Assembly: GCF_003149455.1 (NCBI RefSeq)
Contig: NZ_QFFK01000007.1
Coordinates: 248,001-312,000, forward strand
Origin: Chitinophaga deserti
GTDB taxonomy: Bacteria; Bacteroidota; Bacteroidia; Chitinophagales; Chitinophagaceae
DNA: 64,000 bases
Direction: 5' to 3'
Positions 9,564-18,650 of the stretch are shown here, in pieces; position 1 is the stretch's first letter, and every line of letters starts with the position of its first letter. The notes below the pieces were generated by a model, which searched no databases, was not told the DNA's origin, and saw only the letters and a list, made by a program, of their open reading frames with translations. The position numbers and the translations under genes were made by a program.

Positions 9564-11138
9564 ATGAGCACCATCGCAATCTGTACGTTTTTTATCATCA
9601 CCGCCATGGCAGCGCTGCTGTCGTGGCGCGGTACCCGTACGGCCAAGCCTGCCACACTCACCGGACTGTTTCTCGGCAACAGGAACCTGGGCTTCGTGGC
9701 GGTAGGGAGTGGGTTGTTGTTCGCCAATATCAACACCACTTCCTTCATCGGTGAAAACGAACTCACGTTCACCAATAACATGAGCGTGATGGCATGGGGT
9801 GTTACGTCGGTGGTAGTGATGATGGTGGTGGCGGAATTCATTCTTCCCATTTACCTGAAAACCGGCATTTCCACCACGCCGGATTTCCTTGAAGCACGAT
9901 ACGACCGCAGCACTAAAACCATTGTATCTCTCATCTTCCTCGTCAATTACATCGTGAACCTGCTGCCCTCGGTACTGTATGGTGCCGCGGTAGCGCTGGA
10001 AGGCTTATTTGGTGTATCTGCCGCATTAGGTATCGGGTACTGGCCTGCCATTTGGCTGCTGGTGGCCTTAATGGGAGCTGCCGGTACGTTATTTTCATTA
10101 AGAAGCGGGCTGAAGGGAATGACCGTTTCCGGCACGGTACTCGGTTTTGCCATGTTTACCGGCGGACTGTTACTACCTTATTTCGCATTGCAACATCTGG
10201 GTGGCGGCAGCTGGGAAACCGGCCTGCAAACCATCCTCACAACTCATACTGAAAAGTTCAACGCCATCGGCGGCAGGGGAGATGCCATACCATTTTCCAC
10301 TATATTTACCGGTATGCTGCTGGTGAACCTCTACTACTGGAGCACCGAACAATACATCGTTCAGCAGGCATTGGGTTCTAAAGATCTGGCTTCTTGCCAG
10401 AAAGGAATGGCTTTAGCCGGCCTTGGCAAACTGATATTGCCTTTATTACTAAACATCCCCGGCATCATTGCCGCGCATGTATATGTAAGTCTGCCCAATT
10501 CCACCACCGCATTTTCCACGCTGCTGCGCGACGTATCCCCGCCAGTATACACGGGCTTCATGGCCGCATTGCTATTCGGCGCCTCCCTCACCACGTTCAT
10601 CGCGGGAGTGAACAGCTCCGGCACCTTATACATGCTCAATCTCCGGAAGCAATCTCCCGAAGCCAATAACCTCCGCACAGCCCGGCGCTTTGAAGTATTG
10701 TTGTGTGCATCGGCAGTATGTATTGCTCCGTTCATTCACTTTACACAGGGCGGGCTTTACACCTGGTTACAGAAGATAGGTGCCTTGTTCAGTGTGCCCA
10801 TCTTTACCATCATGGTGGTGGGTTTCCTCACCCGCAGGGTGCCTCCGGTGGCTGCGAAAGCAGGACTGCTATTCTTCATCACCTGCTACGCCCTGTCGCA
10901 GTTTATAGTGAATACAGGCATTCATTTCCTGCATGTACTGGCCATCCTGTTTGTGGCTACTGTAGCACTGATGTTGTTCATTGGCTGGCGCAGGCCAATG
11001 GGAACTCCCTTTGTACTGCAAACCCATAACCTCGTGGAAGTAACCCCCTGGAAGTACAGGCGCATTGCTTCCATCACATTAGCCGCCATGGTAGTAGCCC
11101 TGTACTGGCTGTTTTCAGCAGGCGGACTGGCAGCATAG
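9564..11138 (+). CDS. Sodium:solute symporter (SSS family), sugar-type
   Basis: A 524-residue inner-membrane protein with about 13-14 hydrophobic helices. It starts MSTIAICTFFIITAMAALLSW. Family signs are the early GLFLGNRNLGF and NINTTSFIGE stretches and YYWSTEQYIVQQAL, the counterpart of the W-N-Q-x-x-x-Q-R segment of SGLT-like carriers. It moves a small solute inwards with sodium. Position as the last gene of the glycan locus, 14 bases after a glycosidase, suggests that the substrate is the monosaccharide or small glycoside released in the periplasm. The gene ends just before a strong hairpin shared with the convergent phytase operon. Confidence 0.93.
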   Translation: MSTIAICTFFIITAMAALLSWRGTRTAKPATLTGLFLGNRNLGFVAVGSGLLFANINTTSFIGENELTFTNNMSVMAWGVTSVVVMMVVAEFILPIYLKTGISTTPDFLEARYDRSTKTIVSLIFLVNYIVNLLPSVLYGAAVALEGLFGVSAALGIGYWPAIWLLVALMGAAGTLFSLRSGLKGMTVSGTVLGFAMFTGGLLLPYFALQHLGGGSWETGLQTILTTHTEKFNAIGGRGDAIPFSTIFTGMLLVNLYYWSTEQYIVQQALGSKDLASCQKGMALAGLGKLILPLLLNIPGIIAAHVYVSLPNSTTAFSTLLRDVSPPVYTGFMAALLFGASLTTFIAGVNSSGTLYMLNLRKQSPEANNLRTARRFEVLLCASAVCIAPFIHFTQGGLYTWLQKIGALFSVPIFTIMVVGFLTRRVPPVAAKAGLLFFITCYALSQFIVNTGIHFLHVLAILFVATVALMLFIGWRRPMGTPFVLQTHNLVEVTPWKYRRIASITLAAMVVALYWLFSAGGLAA

Positions 11139-11147
11139 GCAACAAAA

Positions 11148-11175
11148 AGGCCGGGTACTTATAAAGCCCCGGCCT
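11148..11175 (-). terminator. Terminator of the phytase operon (convergent)
   Basis: AGGCCGGG (11148-11155) pairs perfectly with CCCGGCCT (11168-11175) around a 12-base loop. On the minus strand the hairpin is followed by a T-run (bases 11144-11148 are A on the plus strand), so it is a rho-independent terminator for the phytase mRNA. It also stands 9 bases beyond the symporter stop and can help end that transcript. Confidence 0.85.
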
Positions 11176-11193
11176 GATAATGGTGTATGCGGT

Positions 11194-12219
11194 TTACTTC
11201 TTCATCCTTGCTTCCAGATCTTTAAAAGCGTAGTAATGAAACACACGCCCGTTGCTCATGGCAACGAACAGCCCACCGGGGAATTTGTTCCCGAAGGTAA
11301 CCGGGGTAATATCTGAGCCATCGCTTTCTACGGTAGATACCGGCACTTCTCCAACAAATTCATTCTGCCCTTCCCTGCGGAAAACCATGAATGAATTAGC
11401 CTGCTGGTTAGACACGAGGAGGTAGCCCGTGCTGTCGCTCAGCGGGCAGAGGGAAATGCCTTCGTGGTCGGATGCAAAGCCTGTCTGTCCGAAGAAATTA
11501 AGTTCCGTATCGTCCTTCTTTTCAGGGTCGGCATAATACTTACGGATACCCACCGTTTCATCAGAGCAATACACATAGCCAAGGGTATTATCAACGGCAA
11601 TTGCTTCAATTTCCTTCTTCCCTGAGTATTTCCCGAATTTCCTTACCAGTTCCGCTTTCACATTTCCTTTCCCATCATCCTGCAACCGGTATTGCCAGAG
11701 ATACCCTTCCGCAGGGCCCGTTTTACGGCCTACGATTGCGAAGATGGCGGAGTCAGCCAGACGGGTATACAACGCCACACCCATCGGGTCGCGCTGGGCT
11801 TCACCTTCGAAGACGGGTATACCGCCATTGTCGATGGGTTGGAGATCAGGGAGACGGAAGATGCGGATCTTGTTTGTTTCCCGCTCTGTAGCCACGGCAA
11901 TGTCTGTGAGCCTGCCTGCGAGGGGTAGGTTGTAGGCGATATCCACGTTGTTGGGGCGCTGCAGCTTTTCAGACTTGCCCACTATTTTCCCGGCAAGGTC
12001 AAAAGCATAGAGGCCGCCATCAGTATCTTTATCGGTGCCGATAATGAGGCTTTTCAAAGTGTCAGCCCGGTTGATCCAGATGGCAGGATCATCCGTATCA
12101 TGGTTTACCACCTCCGTCACCAGCACGGGCTTTACGGCATTGTCTGCCACGCGGGCGTGCTGACTGCATGCGGAAGCGCCCAGCAGCAGGGCTATATAGA
12201 TTGTCTGTTTCGTCATCAT
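11194..12219 (-). CDS. Beta-propeller phytase, lipoprotein
   Basis: The 341-residue protein hydrolyses phytate (inositol hexakisphosphate) to phosphate, with calcium in the propeller. A lipoprotein signal ends LLGASAC, so it is anchored outside the cytoplasm. Family marks are DTDDPAIWI near the mature N-terminus, GTDKDTDGGLYAFDLAGK, the EIEAIAVDNTLGYVYCSDE segment (here spanning about residues 206-224) and ASDHEGISL. Length and order fit beta-propeller phytases. It starts 14 bases after the TonB-dependent receptor stop, in the same operon, so receptor and enzyme probably work together in phosphate scavenging. A start at the second methionine (12216) is equally possible. Confidence 0.92.
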   Translation of the reverse strand: MMTKQTIYIALLLGASACSQHARVADNAVKPVLVTEVVNHDTDDPAIWINRADTLKSLIIGTDKDTDGGLYAFDLAGKIVGKSEKLQRPNNVDIAYNLPLAGRLTDIAVATERETNKIRIFRLPDLQPIDNGGIPVFEGEAQRDPMGVALYTRLADSAIFAIVGRKTGPAEGYLWQYRLQDDGKGNVKAELVRKFGKYSGKKEIEAIAVDNTLGYVYCSDETVGIRKYYADPEKKDDTELNFFGQTGFASDHEGISLCPLSDSTGYLLVSNQQANSFMVFRREGQNEFVGEVPVSTVESDGSDITPVTFGNKFPGGLFVAMSNGRVFHYYAFKDLEARMKK

Positions 12220-12233
12220 GTTACTTTGTGAAA

Positions 12234-15047
12234 TTACAAATCGAATTTGAACCCGAAGTTGTAGCGCGGTCTGTAAAACTCCGCCTGCATGGTTCTTTCC
12301 TTAATACCCTGGTAATAGCGTAACGGCTGATTGGTGAGATTGTTCGCTTCACCGAATGCACGCAGCTGGCGCGTCAGCTTCACGGAAGCGTTCAGGTCAA
12401 GGAAGAACTGCCTGTCGTAGAAGCGGTCTTCAAACGCATCACCCCCCAGTTCATCGAGATAAGCCGCTGCATAGTTGCCGGAAATACGGGCAGAGAAGAT
12501 CTTGTTCTCGAAAGAAAGGGAAGCATTCATCATATGCGGTGCCGTGCCAGGGAGGGTCACGCCGTCGCGTTTATCACCGTCTCCGTTATATACGCCGTCG
12601 GCTTTCGATTTGGTGTAGGTGTAGTTGAGGTAAATACCGAAGCCTTTGGCGAAGCCGGGCAGGAAGTCGAGCTGGCGCTGTAGTGCTACTTCAAAGCCAT
12701 ATACTTTTACCTTGTTACCATTCCGTGCCTGGCGGTAAGTCCAGTTTTCGCCTGCAGGCACCGGGTTTTTCTGGCCGGGGAAGTCGGTGGCAAACTGGGC
12801 AGTGGTATACTGCTGGTCGCTGTAGGTGTAAATGAAGTCTTTGATATTTTTGTAAAACACCCCGCCGGAGAGGATACCCACCGATTTGAAGTACTGCTCC
12901 GCCATGATGTCGAAGTTAGTGGCGTATGCAGCTTTCAGTTCGGGGTTGCCTGCGCTCAGCTCTTCATCTTCCGCCACAATATTCAGATACGGTGCAATGT
13001 CGTAGTAATTGGGCCGGGCGATGGAAGTGGTAGCGGCAAGGCGCAGCACCAGGTTGTCGGTAGCGTTGTATTTGAAAGTAAGGCCCGGCAGCACGTTCAG
13101 GTAGCTGTTTTTCACGCTGCGCTGGCCGGTAAGGGTTTCCTCTTCTTCCACCACGTTTCCGTCGTATTTGGTGCTGGTATTTTCCAATCGTACCCCTGCA
13201 ATGAACGACAGGCGGGAAGTGATATCCTGATCCCAGCGTACATATACTGCAGTAATGGTTTCCTTTGCTTTGTAGTTAACTGCCAGGTATTCGGAAGGGT
13301 CTGCTTCTTTTTCAAACAGCGCACCGTTAGAAAGATCGAGCCCGCCAAGGAACTCCGGGGCTATGAAACGGCCGGGTACATATTGATTACCGGGCTGGAA
13401 AGGGCGCTTGTTCCACTCGTGCAGCGGCATTTTATCCAGCGTGGCAAATTCATTCACCGGTTCGAATTCGAAGAAATCGTTATCACGCTTCTTATCTTTC
13501 AACCTCAGCCTGCCGCCGATGCGCATACGGCCTTTCTGTTGCGGGATCACGCTCAGGGGGAAGCGCAGGTTCAGCTTCAATCCCAGCTCGCTTTCTTTCG
13601 TGAAATCGTTATTCTCGGTAAGGGAACCAAATTCATAATCCGATTCGGAAACACCGGAAGGCATTGCTGTTGGGCGGCGGGGATTGGTAATATCCATGGT
13701 AACGGGTACATCTTCCGCTTCATACTCAATGTATCTTTCCCGGTCCTTCTTTTCACTGGCGGATGACCATGAAGCGCTCCAGTTCAGATCTATCTTAGGG
13801 TTCAGCAGGTGATCGCCCCGGAGGGAGTAATTCTGAACCCGCTGCGTTTCCAGTCTCCGGTTTTTACCACGACTGCCACCCACACCGCCTTTGTTCTGGC
13901 GAACGAGCGATCCGGTATAGCCGGTGATGTTATCATTGGCATCATACTCCGGTTCAATATCCTTTACATTGTAAGCGAAACGGTTCTCCCGGTCGTCGCG
14001 CCAGGTGTACATGGTATTGAAATAAATGGTGTTGCCGGAATTGATTTTATAGTCCAGCGCAGCGGAAGCGTTTCTGCGGATGCGCTGCACGAAATACTGG
14101 CGGATGCCCATTTCTTCCAGGTACACATTCCCGAAATCATCTTTCTTCCAGGTAGGCTCTATGTTATCGGAACCGTAATCGTTGTTATTGTAAGAGGCGC
14201 TTACGATGGCACCCAGCTTATTATTGAAGAAGCGGTTACCCAGTACGAAGGCGCCGTTGTAAATAGGCTTTTCCCGGATCGGATTGTACCCGGAGGAAAG
14301 GGTGGCAGATACCCTTGGCCCGTTAGGCGCCGCGCGTGTCACGAGGTTCACGGAGCCGCCGATAGCGTCGGCATCCATATCAGGGGTAAGGGTTTTGTTC
14401 AGCTCTATCGTTTGCACCATATCGCTGGGGATGAGATCCATCTGCACATTCCGGTTATCGCCTTCGGCAGATGGGATACGGTCGCCGTTGAGGGTAACGG
14501 AATTGAGTTGAGGCGCCAGGCCGCGGATGATGATGTTACGCGCCTCACCCTGATCGTTCTGCATAGTAACACCGGGGATGCGTTTAATAGCGTCTCCGAT
14601 ATTACCATCGGGGAAACGCCCGATCTGATCGGCACTCACCACATTGGTAACGTTGGGATTGTTTTTCTGCTGGTTCAGGGCTTTTGCCTGTCCACGGAGG
14701 CGGTCGCCCACCACGAGTACTTCTTTACCGGCCACGCCGCCTGCTTCGAGGGCGATGCGTTGCTCGGGATTGCGCCCGGCAGCAATAGTGACGGCGATGG
14801 CGGATTTACCATAACCGATATAGGATGCTTCGAGCTGATAGTTACCGGGAGGCACGCTGAGGAACTCGAAACGGCCCTGCTGGTCGCTCACGGTGTAATG
14901 GTTTCCCGGGCTTAGGCGAAGGGTAGCCCCGGGCAGCGAAAGGCGCTGGTTTTTATCCATAATATGACCCGTCAGCAATCCCGTACCCTGGGCAAAGGCC
15001 AGTACGCTGAAGCAGCAGAGGATCCATACAGACAGCAATTTTTTCAT
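12234..15047 (-). CDS. TonB-dependent receptor paired with phytase
   Basis: A 937-residue outer-membrane receptor. From ATG 15047 it has a signal peptide (MKKLLSVWILCCFSVLAFAQ), a carboxypeptidase-regulatory-like domain (about 22-105), a plug (about 125-240, with NIIIRGLAPQLNSVTLNGDR and ADAIGGSVNLVTR) and a 22-strand-type barrel ending RPRYNFGFKFDL. The frame is open 48 codons further upstream, but that extension has no signal-like sequence and would cross the promoter, so 15047 is preferred. It is a classical receptor, not SusC-type, and has no SusD. The phytase follows at 14 bases; import of phytate or its breakdown products is an inference from that pairing. Confidence 0.93.
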   Translation of the reverse strand: MKKLLSVWILCCFSVLAFAQGTGLLTGHIMDKNQRLSLPGATLRLSPGNHYTVSDQQGRFEFLSVPPGNYQLEASYIGYGKSAIAVTIAAGRNPEQRIALEAGGVAGKEVLVVGDRLRGQAKALNQQKNNPNVTNVVSADQIGRFPDGNIGDAIKRIPGVTMQNDQGEARNIIIRGLAPQLNSVTLNGDRIPSAEGDNRNVQMDLIPSDMVQTIELNKTLTPDMDADAIGGSVNLVTRAAPNGPRVSATLSSGYNPIREKPIYNGAFVLGNRFFNNKLGAIVSASYNNNDYGSDNIEPTWKKDDFGNVYLEEMGIRQYFVQRIRRNASAALDYKINSGNTIYFNTMYTWRDDRENRFAYNVKDIEPEYDANDNITGYTGSLVRQNKGGVGGSRGKNRRLETQRVQNYSLRGDHLLNPKIDLNWSASWSSASEKKDRERYIEYEAEDVPVTMDITNPRRPTAMPSGVSESDYEFGSLTENNDFTKESELGLKLNLRFPLSVIPQQKGRMRIGGRLRLKDKKRDNDFFEFEPVNEFATLDKMPLHEWNKRPFQPGNQYVPGRFIAPEFLGGLDLSNGALFEKEADPSEYLAVNYKAKETITAVYVRWDQDITSRLSFIAGVRLENTSTKYDGNVVEEEETLTGQRSVKNSYLNVLPGLTFKYNATDNLVLRLAATTSIARPNYYDIAPYLNIVAEDEELSAGNPELKAAYATNFDIMAEQYFKSVGILSGGVFYKNIKDFIYTYSDQQYTTAQFATDFPGQKNPVPAGENWTYRQARNGNKVKVYGFEVALQRQLDFLPGFAKGFGIYLNYTYTKSKADGVYNGDGDKRDGVTLPGTAPHMMNASLSFENKIFSARISGNYAAAYLDELGGDAFEDRFYDRQFFLDLNASVKLTRQLRAFGEANNLTNQPLRYYQGIKERTMQAEFYRPRYNFGFKFDL

Positions 15048-15110
15048 GGTATCTTTTTTATTTGGTTTGAAGGCCCCGGAGCAAAAGCGGCCGACTTTTT
15101 TCCGGGCACT

Positions 15111-15143
15111 CAAAGATGCACATGAAGTACCCCCGAAGGCAAA
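15111..15143 (-). promoter_or_regulatory. Candidate Bacteroidota promoter for the receptor-phytase operon
   Basis: On the minus strand, TTTG (15140-15143) and CATCTTTG (15111-15118) are separated by 21 bases. This fits the Bacteroidota pattern TTTG-N19-21-TAnnTTTG with one mismatch. Transcription would begin near 15104, leaving a leader of roughly 55 bases before ATG 15047. The heptamer array lies immediately upstream of the -33 element. Confidence 0.6.
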
Positions 15144-15151
15144 TCCGCACC

Positions 15152-15210
15152 GTGAACAAAAAGGATACAACGTTAACACAGGCGTGAACAAAGCGGTAAC
15201 AGCGTGAACA
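15152..15210 (-). promoter_or_regulatory. Tandem heptamer array upstream of the phytase operon promoter (Pho-box-like)
   Basis: Three exact copies of CGTGAACAAA stand at 15151-15160, 15183-15192 and 15203-15212. Between them are related heptamers, so that six units begin at 15152 (GTGAACA), 15163 (GGATACA), 15172 (GTTAACA), 15184 (GTGAACA), 15195 (GGTAACA) and 15204 (GTGAACA), with steps of 11, 9, 12, 11 and 9 bases. Read on the coding strand they are TGTTCAC-like. Helical-turn spacing and location just upstream of the -33 element are what is expected for a PhoB/PhoP-type activator. Confidence 0.6.
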
Positions 15211-15301
15211 AATCCGGTGTAATTGTTTGATTATCAAATAGTGTTTCCGTAACAAAATGGCTGTTAAGGAATTATTACCGTAACATGGTAGGGGCATTTT
15301 T

Positions 15302-16879
15302 TCAGACCGACTGTATAAACGTGGTCAGGCTTTCGCCCTGTTTAAGCTGCAGTTTTTTACGTAACCGGTAGCGTACTACGCGTAAACTATCCTGCGAAAT
15401 TCCCAGCAATACGGCAATATCTGCCGAGCTGAGGTTCATCTTAAGAAGGGCAATCAGCCGCAGATCGTTGGCGGTAAGACCGGAGCAGTATGATTTCAGT
15501 TTGTCGAAGAAAGACTCATGGATCTGCCCGAAGATGTTCCGGAATTCATCCCAGTGCTGATCGTGGTTGAAGTTCTGGTGGATGAGCTGCTGCAGTTGTT
15601 TAAGCTGCTTCTTCTGATCGCGCCGGTCGTCGTTCACCATGTCCACTATTTTCCCCTGAATTTCTTCCAGCAGCTGGTTCTTCTGGATGATGTGGAGGGT
15701 ATGCGTTCCCAGAACTTTGGAGCGCACTTCCAGTTCCTGCTTCAGGCTTTCTTCCTGCACCTGCAGGAGCTCGGTACGGGTTTGGAACTGCTGCTGCTCC
15801 TGCATCCGTAACAAAGCGGCATTGCGGATGCGGAGGCGCTGCCGGGAAATGACCAGTATACCCAGTAAAGCCAGCAGGAGGGCGCCTATTACAAGGGAAA
15901 TAGCCGTGTTACGGGCGTTGCGGAGCCCTGCAATCTCCATATCCTTTTTACCGGTGTCGTACATAGCTTTTATAATGGATAGCTGTTTGCCGCTTTCGCG
16001 GGAGTATATATTAAGGAGGCTTTCGCGGCTGAGTTCCCCGTAATGGAATGCGCTGTCGTTACGGCCAAGTAGGTTATAGGCTTTGGAGAGGTCGCGGTAA
16101 GCACTGCTGAGCTGGTATTCCTCCCGGGTTTCCAGCGCCAGGGCTAACGCGCTGCGGGTGTAGGGGATACTTTCCGCGAAGCGGCTGGTTTTGCGGAGAA
16201 TGTCGCCGAGGTTGTTGTAGATCTCGATAGTTGCAAGCCGGTTATGCTGCAGCAGGTTCAGCTCAAGGGCTTTGCTGAAGTAGTGGTAAGCGGAATCGTA
16301 CTGCTCAAGATCTTCGTGAATACTGCCCAGGTTTTCATAGATCTTGGCGATACCATCCTGACTGGCGGAGCGGGCAAAGAGGGAAAGGGCTTTATGCTGG
16401 TAATAGGCGGCGCTGTCGTACTCATGGCGTTTTTCACTGAGGTGGCCGATGCGGCCTAGGGTTTGGGCCATGCCACTGAAGTTGCCTGCCCGGGTAAAAA
16501 GGCTGAGGGCCTCGTCGTAATAGCTGCGGGCTTCTGCCGGCTGGCGGCTATAATAATATAAGGTGCCGATGTTGTTGAGGTTTTGGGCAAGGGGAATCCA
16601 TTGCCGGGCTTCGCGGTAAAGCTTACCGGCCTGCAGGTGGTAATCGAGCGCCTGCGGGTAATAACCGAGGTGATAGCAGGTTTCACCCATGCGGCTGAGG
16701 ATGCCTGCAGCGGCTATGGGGTCTTTATGGCCGAGGGCTTTCTCCAGCGAATCCTTCAGTGCCGGGAACCCCGGGGTGGTAAGAGGGGAGTCAGTGGCGG
16801 AGATGAGGATGGGAGCCTCCGTTTGAGCAGCGAGGCGGGTGGTGAGGAAGACGGTGAGCAGCAGGAACAGGTACTTCAT
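15302..16879 (-). CDS. Membrane-anchored TPR protein with C-terminal helix-turn-helix
   Basis: A 525-residue protein of a regulator type common in Bacteroidota. A signal peptide (MKYLFLLLTVFLTTRLAAQ) sends the N-terminal part to the periplasm, where about six tetratricopeptide repeats (residues 45-300) can bind a partner. One membrane helix (about 324-346) is followed by a cytoplasmic coiled coil (about 350-450). A LuxR-like helix-turn-helix comes last (about 466-520: LTANDLRLIALLKMNLSSAD, then ISQDSLRVVRYRLRKKL). ATG 16879 is chosen because upstream in-frame codons would overlap the divergent gene's leader. It lies 254 bases upstream of the receptor-phytase operon on the same strand, but a regulatory link is not shown. 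Confidence 0.88.
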   Translation of the reverse strand: MKYLFLLLTVFLTTRLAAQTEAPILISATDSPLTTPGFPALKDSLEKALGHKDPIAAAGILSRMGETCYHLGYYPQALDYHLQAGKLYREARQWIPLAQNLNNIGTLYYYSRQPAEARSYYDEALSLFTRAGNFSGMAQTLGRIGHLSEKRHEYDSAAYYQHKALSLFARSASQDGIAKIYENLGSIHEDLEQYDSAYHYFSKALELNLLQHNRLATIEIYNNLGDILRKTSRFAESIPYTRSALALALETREEYQLSSAYRDLSKAYNLLGRNDSAFHYGELSRESLLNIYSRESGKQLSIIKAMYDTGKKDMEIAGLRNARNTAISLVIGALLLALLGILVISRQRLRIRNAALLRMQEQQQFQTRTELLQVQEESLKQELEVRSKVLGTHTLHIIQKNQLLEEIQGKIVDMVNDDRRDQKKQLKQLQQLIHQNFNHDQHWDEFRNIFGQIHESFFDKLKSYCSGLTANDLRLIALLKMNLSSADIAVLLGISQDSLRVVRYRLRKKLQLKQGESLTTFIQSV

Positions 16880-16973
16880 CCTGCAAAGGAAAACGTCCCA
16901 TATTACCGCAATGTTAACAGCAGGCGGGCCGGGCATTTTTTTCAAATGCTTATCTTCACCCAAACTTTTTTAC

Positions 16974-17861
16974 ATGAAACCGTGCTTACTGGCGTTATGC
17001 TTCGCCTGCTTATTCCTTACAACCAATGCCCAGTCATCTGCCCAAAACGAACTGCCTTTCCAGGTGATGGAATCAGGCCATATACTGGTGAAAGCCAAAG
17101 TAGACGGGGTGGAAGGCAGCTTTATTTTCGATACCGGGGCCGGACTGACAGTTTTTACCAAAACCTTTTTCGGCAAACTGCAGCATGTAAAAAAGGAAGA
17201 CGGGGGCTATACCGGCTTCCGTGCCACGGGCGAGCGGCTGGATATAGACCTGTATGAAGTCCGCAATTTTGAATTCGGGCCCCTGAAGAAGGCCGTGGAA
17301 GAAGTGAGTTTCATCGATGCCAACTTCGGCGGGATCGATGGTATCATTGCCATTAAGCTGCTGGAACATCAACCCTTCACGATCGATTTTACAAAGAAGG
17401 TGATCCGTTTCGAAAACAAACAAACGCTGGCCACCATCCGCAAAACCGCCAAAACGATCCCCCTGCAGCTGGAGCAATCCCGCAACCGGTCGCTGACGAT
17501 CTTCGCTTACTTCGTGGTGAATGACAGCTTGCGGTTACAATGCTCGCTGGATAGCGGGGCGGGTAAAGACGTATTCCGCCTCAACGCGAAGCACCTCAGC
17601 CGCCTGCATGTGGATGTTACGGATACCACGAATGTGAAGCGCGTAGAGCGGAAGAGTGAGTTCAACGAAAACTTCAAATCGTCTATCTACATCACCCGGT
17701 TAAGGAATCTTTCACCCGAAGCAGTGCCATCCATTCAGACGGGTCCGTTCCGGGTGCAACTGGTGGAGGGATTGATATATGATGGTATCATGTGGATCAG
17801 CTGGCTGGGCCCCAAACTCACCTTCGATCTTTCTGCCCCGGCGTTGTTAGTGCGCAACTAA
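16974..17861 (+). CDS. Exported retropepsin-like aspartyl protease
   Basis: The 295-residue protein has a signal peptide (MKPCLLALCFACLFLTTNAQ). The aspartyl protease signature FDTGAG has catalytic D53, preceded by KAKVDGVEGSF as in clan AA enzymes. A second half carries LDSGAGKDVF with D193, so this is a two-lobed arrangement with both aspartates present. Residues between (FGGIDGIIAIKLLE) resemble the G-x-D/L-G-x-x-x-L element. ATG 16974 gives the signal peptide; longer in-frame versions do not. It is divergent from the TPR regulator and convergent with the next membrane protein, from which its stop is only 9 bases away. Substrate unknown; family activity is inferred. Confidence 0.85.
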   Translation: MKPCLLALCFACLFLTTNAQSSAQNELPFQVMESGHILVKAKVDGVEGSFIFDTGAGLTVFTKTFFGKLQHVKKEDGGYTGFRATGERLDIDLYEVRNFEFGPLKKAVEEVSFIDANFGGIDGIIAIKLLEHQPFTIDFTKKVIRFENKQTLATIRKTAKTIPLQLEQSRNRSLTIFAYFVVNDSLRLQCSLDSGAGKDVFRLNAKHLSRLHVDVTDTTNVKRVERKSEFNENFKSSIYITRLRNLSPEAVPSIQTGPFRVQLVEGLIYDGIMWISWLGPKLTFDLSAPALLVRN

Positions 17862-17870
17862 ATGCGTGCT

Positions 17871-18482
17871 TTACCCGATCTTATAAAACACTCCCGTAAA
17901 AGTAAGCATGATGAGGATGGTGACGATGGCTCCAAAAACAAGGATACCGGTGGTCTCTTTTCTCACCCTGTTTTCCTTAGCCGGTTTTCCGGTAGATGTT
18001 GATGTGGCAGCACGCTTCAGGTAATGCACGCAGGCGATGTGAGTGAATACGCTGATGAGGGATAACGTGTAGTAGGGAATGAAGAATAGTTTCTGCGGAT
18101 ATTGTACCGCTACATTCGCAGCGAAAAAGAAATCGGTATCTATATGCCATTGATACCGGGCCATCATTACCGCCATAACATGATTAATGAGGAAGAGGGC
18201 AAGATAGCCGCCACTGAGGATCTGCAGCTTTACTGCAAGCGGTTTTTTACGGAATCCTTTCTTCACGATCAGGGTAACGCCGCTGATGATCTGTGAAGCC
18301 ACGCAGGCCAGCAGTAATATTTCAACCGGCGGAAAACGGTAGATCTTCCGGAGAATGTTCATGGCATCTATATGCGCCTGCGGGCCTGCCAGGGCAAAGA
18401 GATGATTGGTGAAATGCAGTAGCAGAAAGGATGCGATGATAATACCGGAAACCCGGTGAAACTTTTGGAGCGCCGTTGCCAT
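17871..18482 (-). CDS. Cytochrome-b-like integral membrane protein
   Basis: A 203-residue protein with five hydrophobic helices (about 10-30, 50-72, 85-107, 135-157, 178-200). The first begins HRVSGIIIASFLLLHFTNHLF, reminiscent of the heme-ligating first helix of SdhC/FrdC-type subunits. Further histidines occur in INHVM and in FTHIACVHYL, so two b-hemes are possible. A lysine/arginine-rich loop precedes the last helix, which fits an inside-positive topology. It stands alone, with no flavoprotein or iron-sulfur subunit beside it, so assignment to a succinate/fumarate complex is not supported. Another membrane protein with chance histidines remains possible. Confidence 0.6.
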   Translation of the reverse strand: MATALQKFHRVSGIIIASFLLLHFTNHLFALAGPQAHIDAMNILRKIYRFPPVEILLLACVASQIISGVTLIVKKGFRKKPLAVKLQILSGGYLALFLINHVMAVMMARYQWHIDTDFFFAANVAVQYPQKLFFIPYYTLSLISVFTHIACVHYLKRAATSTSTGKPAKENRVRKETTGILVFGAIVTILIMLTFTGVFYKIG

Positions 18483-18650
18483 AGGTTACTGATTGCGAAT
18501 TAGTCAGGTCTTATAAGAATGCTGCAGAGATTTCTCTGAAACGAGCATGAATATACGCTACAAGTGATTGCTGCAAATAATAAAGTTGATAAATGCAGCT
18601 AAAATACCTGTATTCCGGTATCAGTAATGACATGAGTTGATTACCCCGCG

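Noticed and set aside
13809..14915. A 368-codon open frame on the plus strand inside the TonB-dependent receptor gene
   Set aside because: It lies wholly opposite the receptor, its translation is low-complexity and matches nothing, and the receptor reading is certain. It is a by-product of codon bias.
15048..15191. In-frame 48-codon N-terminal extension of the TonB-dependent receptor
   Set aside because: It would place coding sequence across the promoter and part of the heptamer array, and the natural signal peptide begins at 15047.
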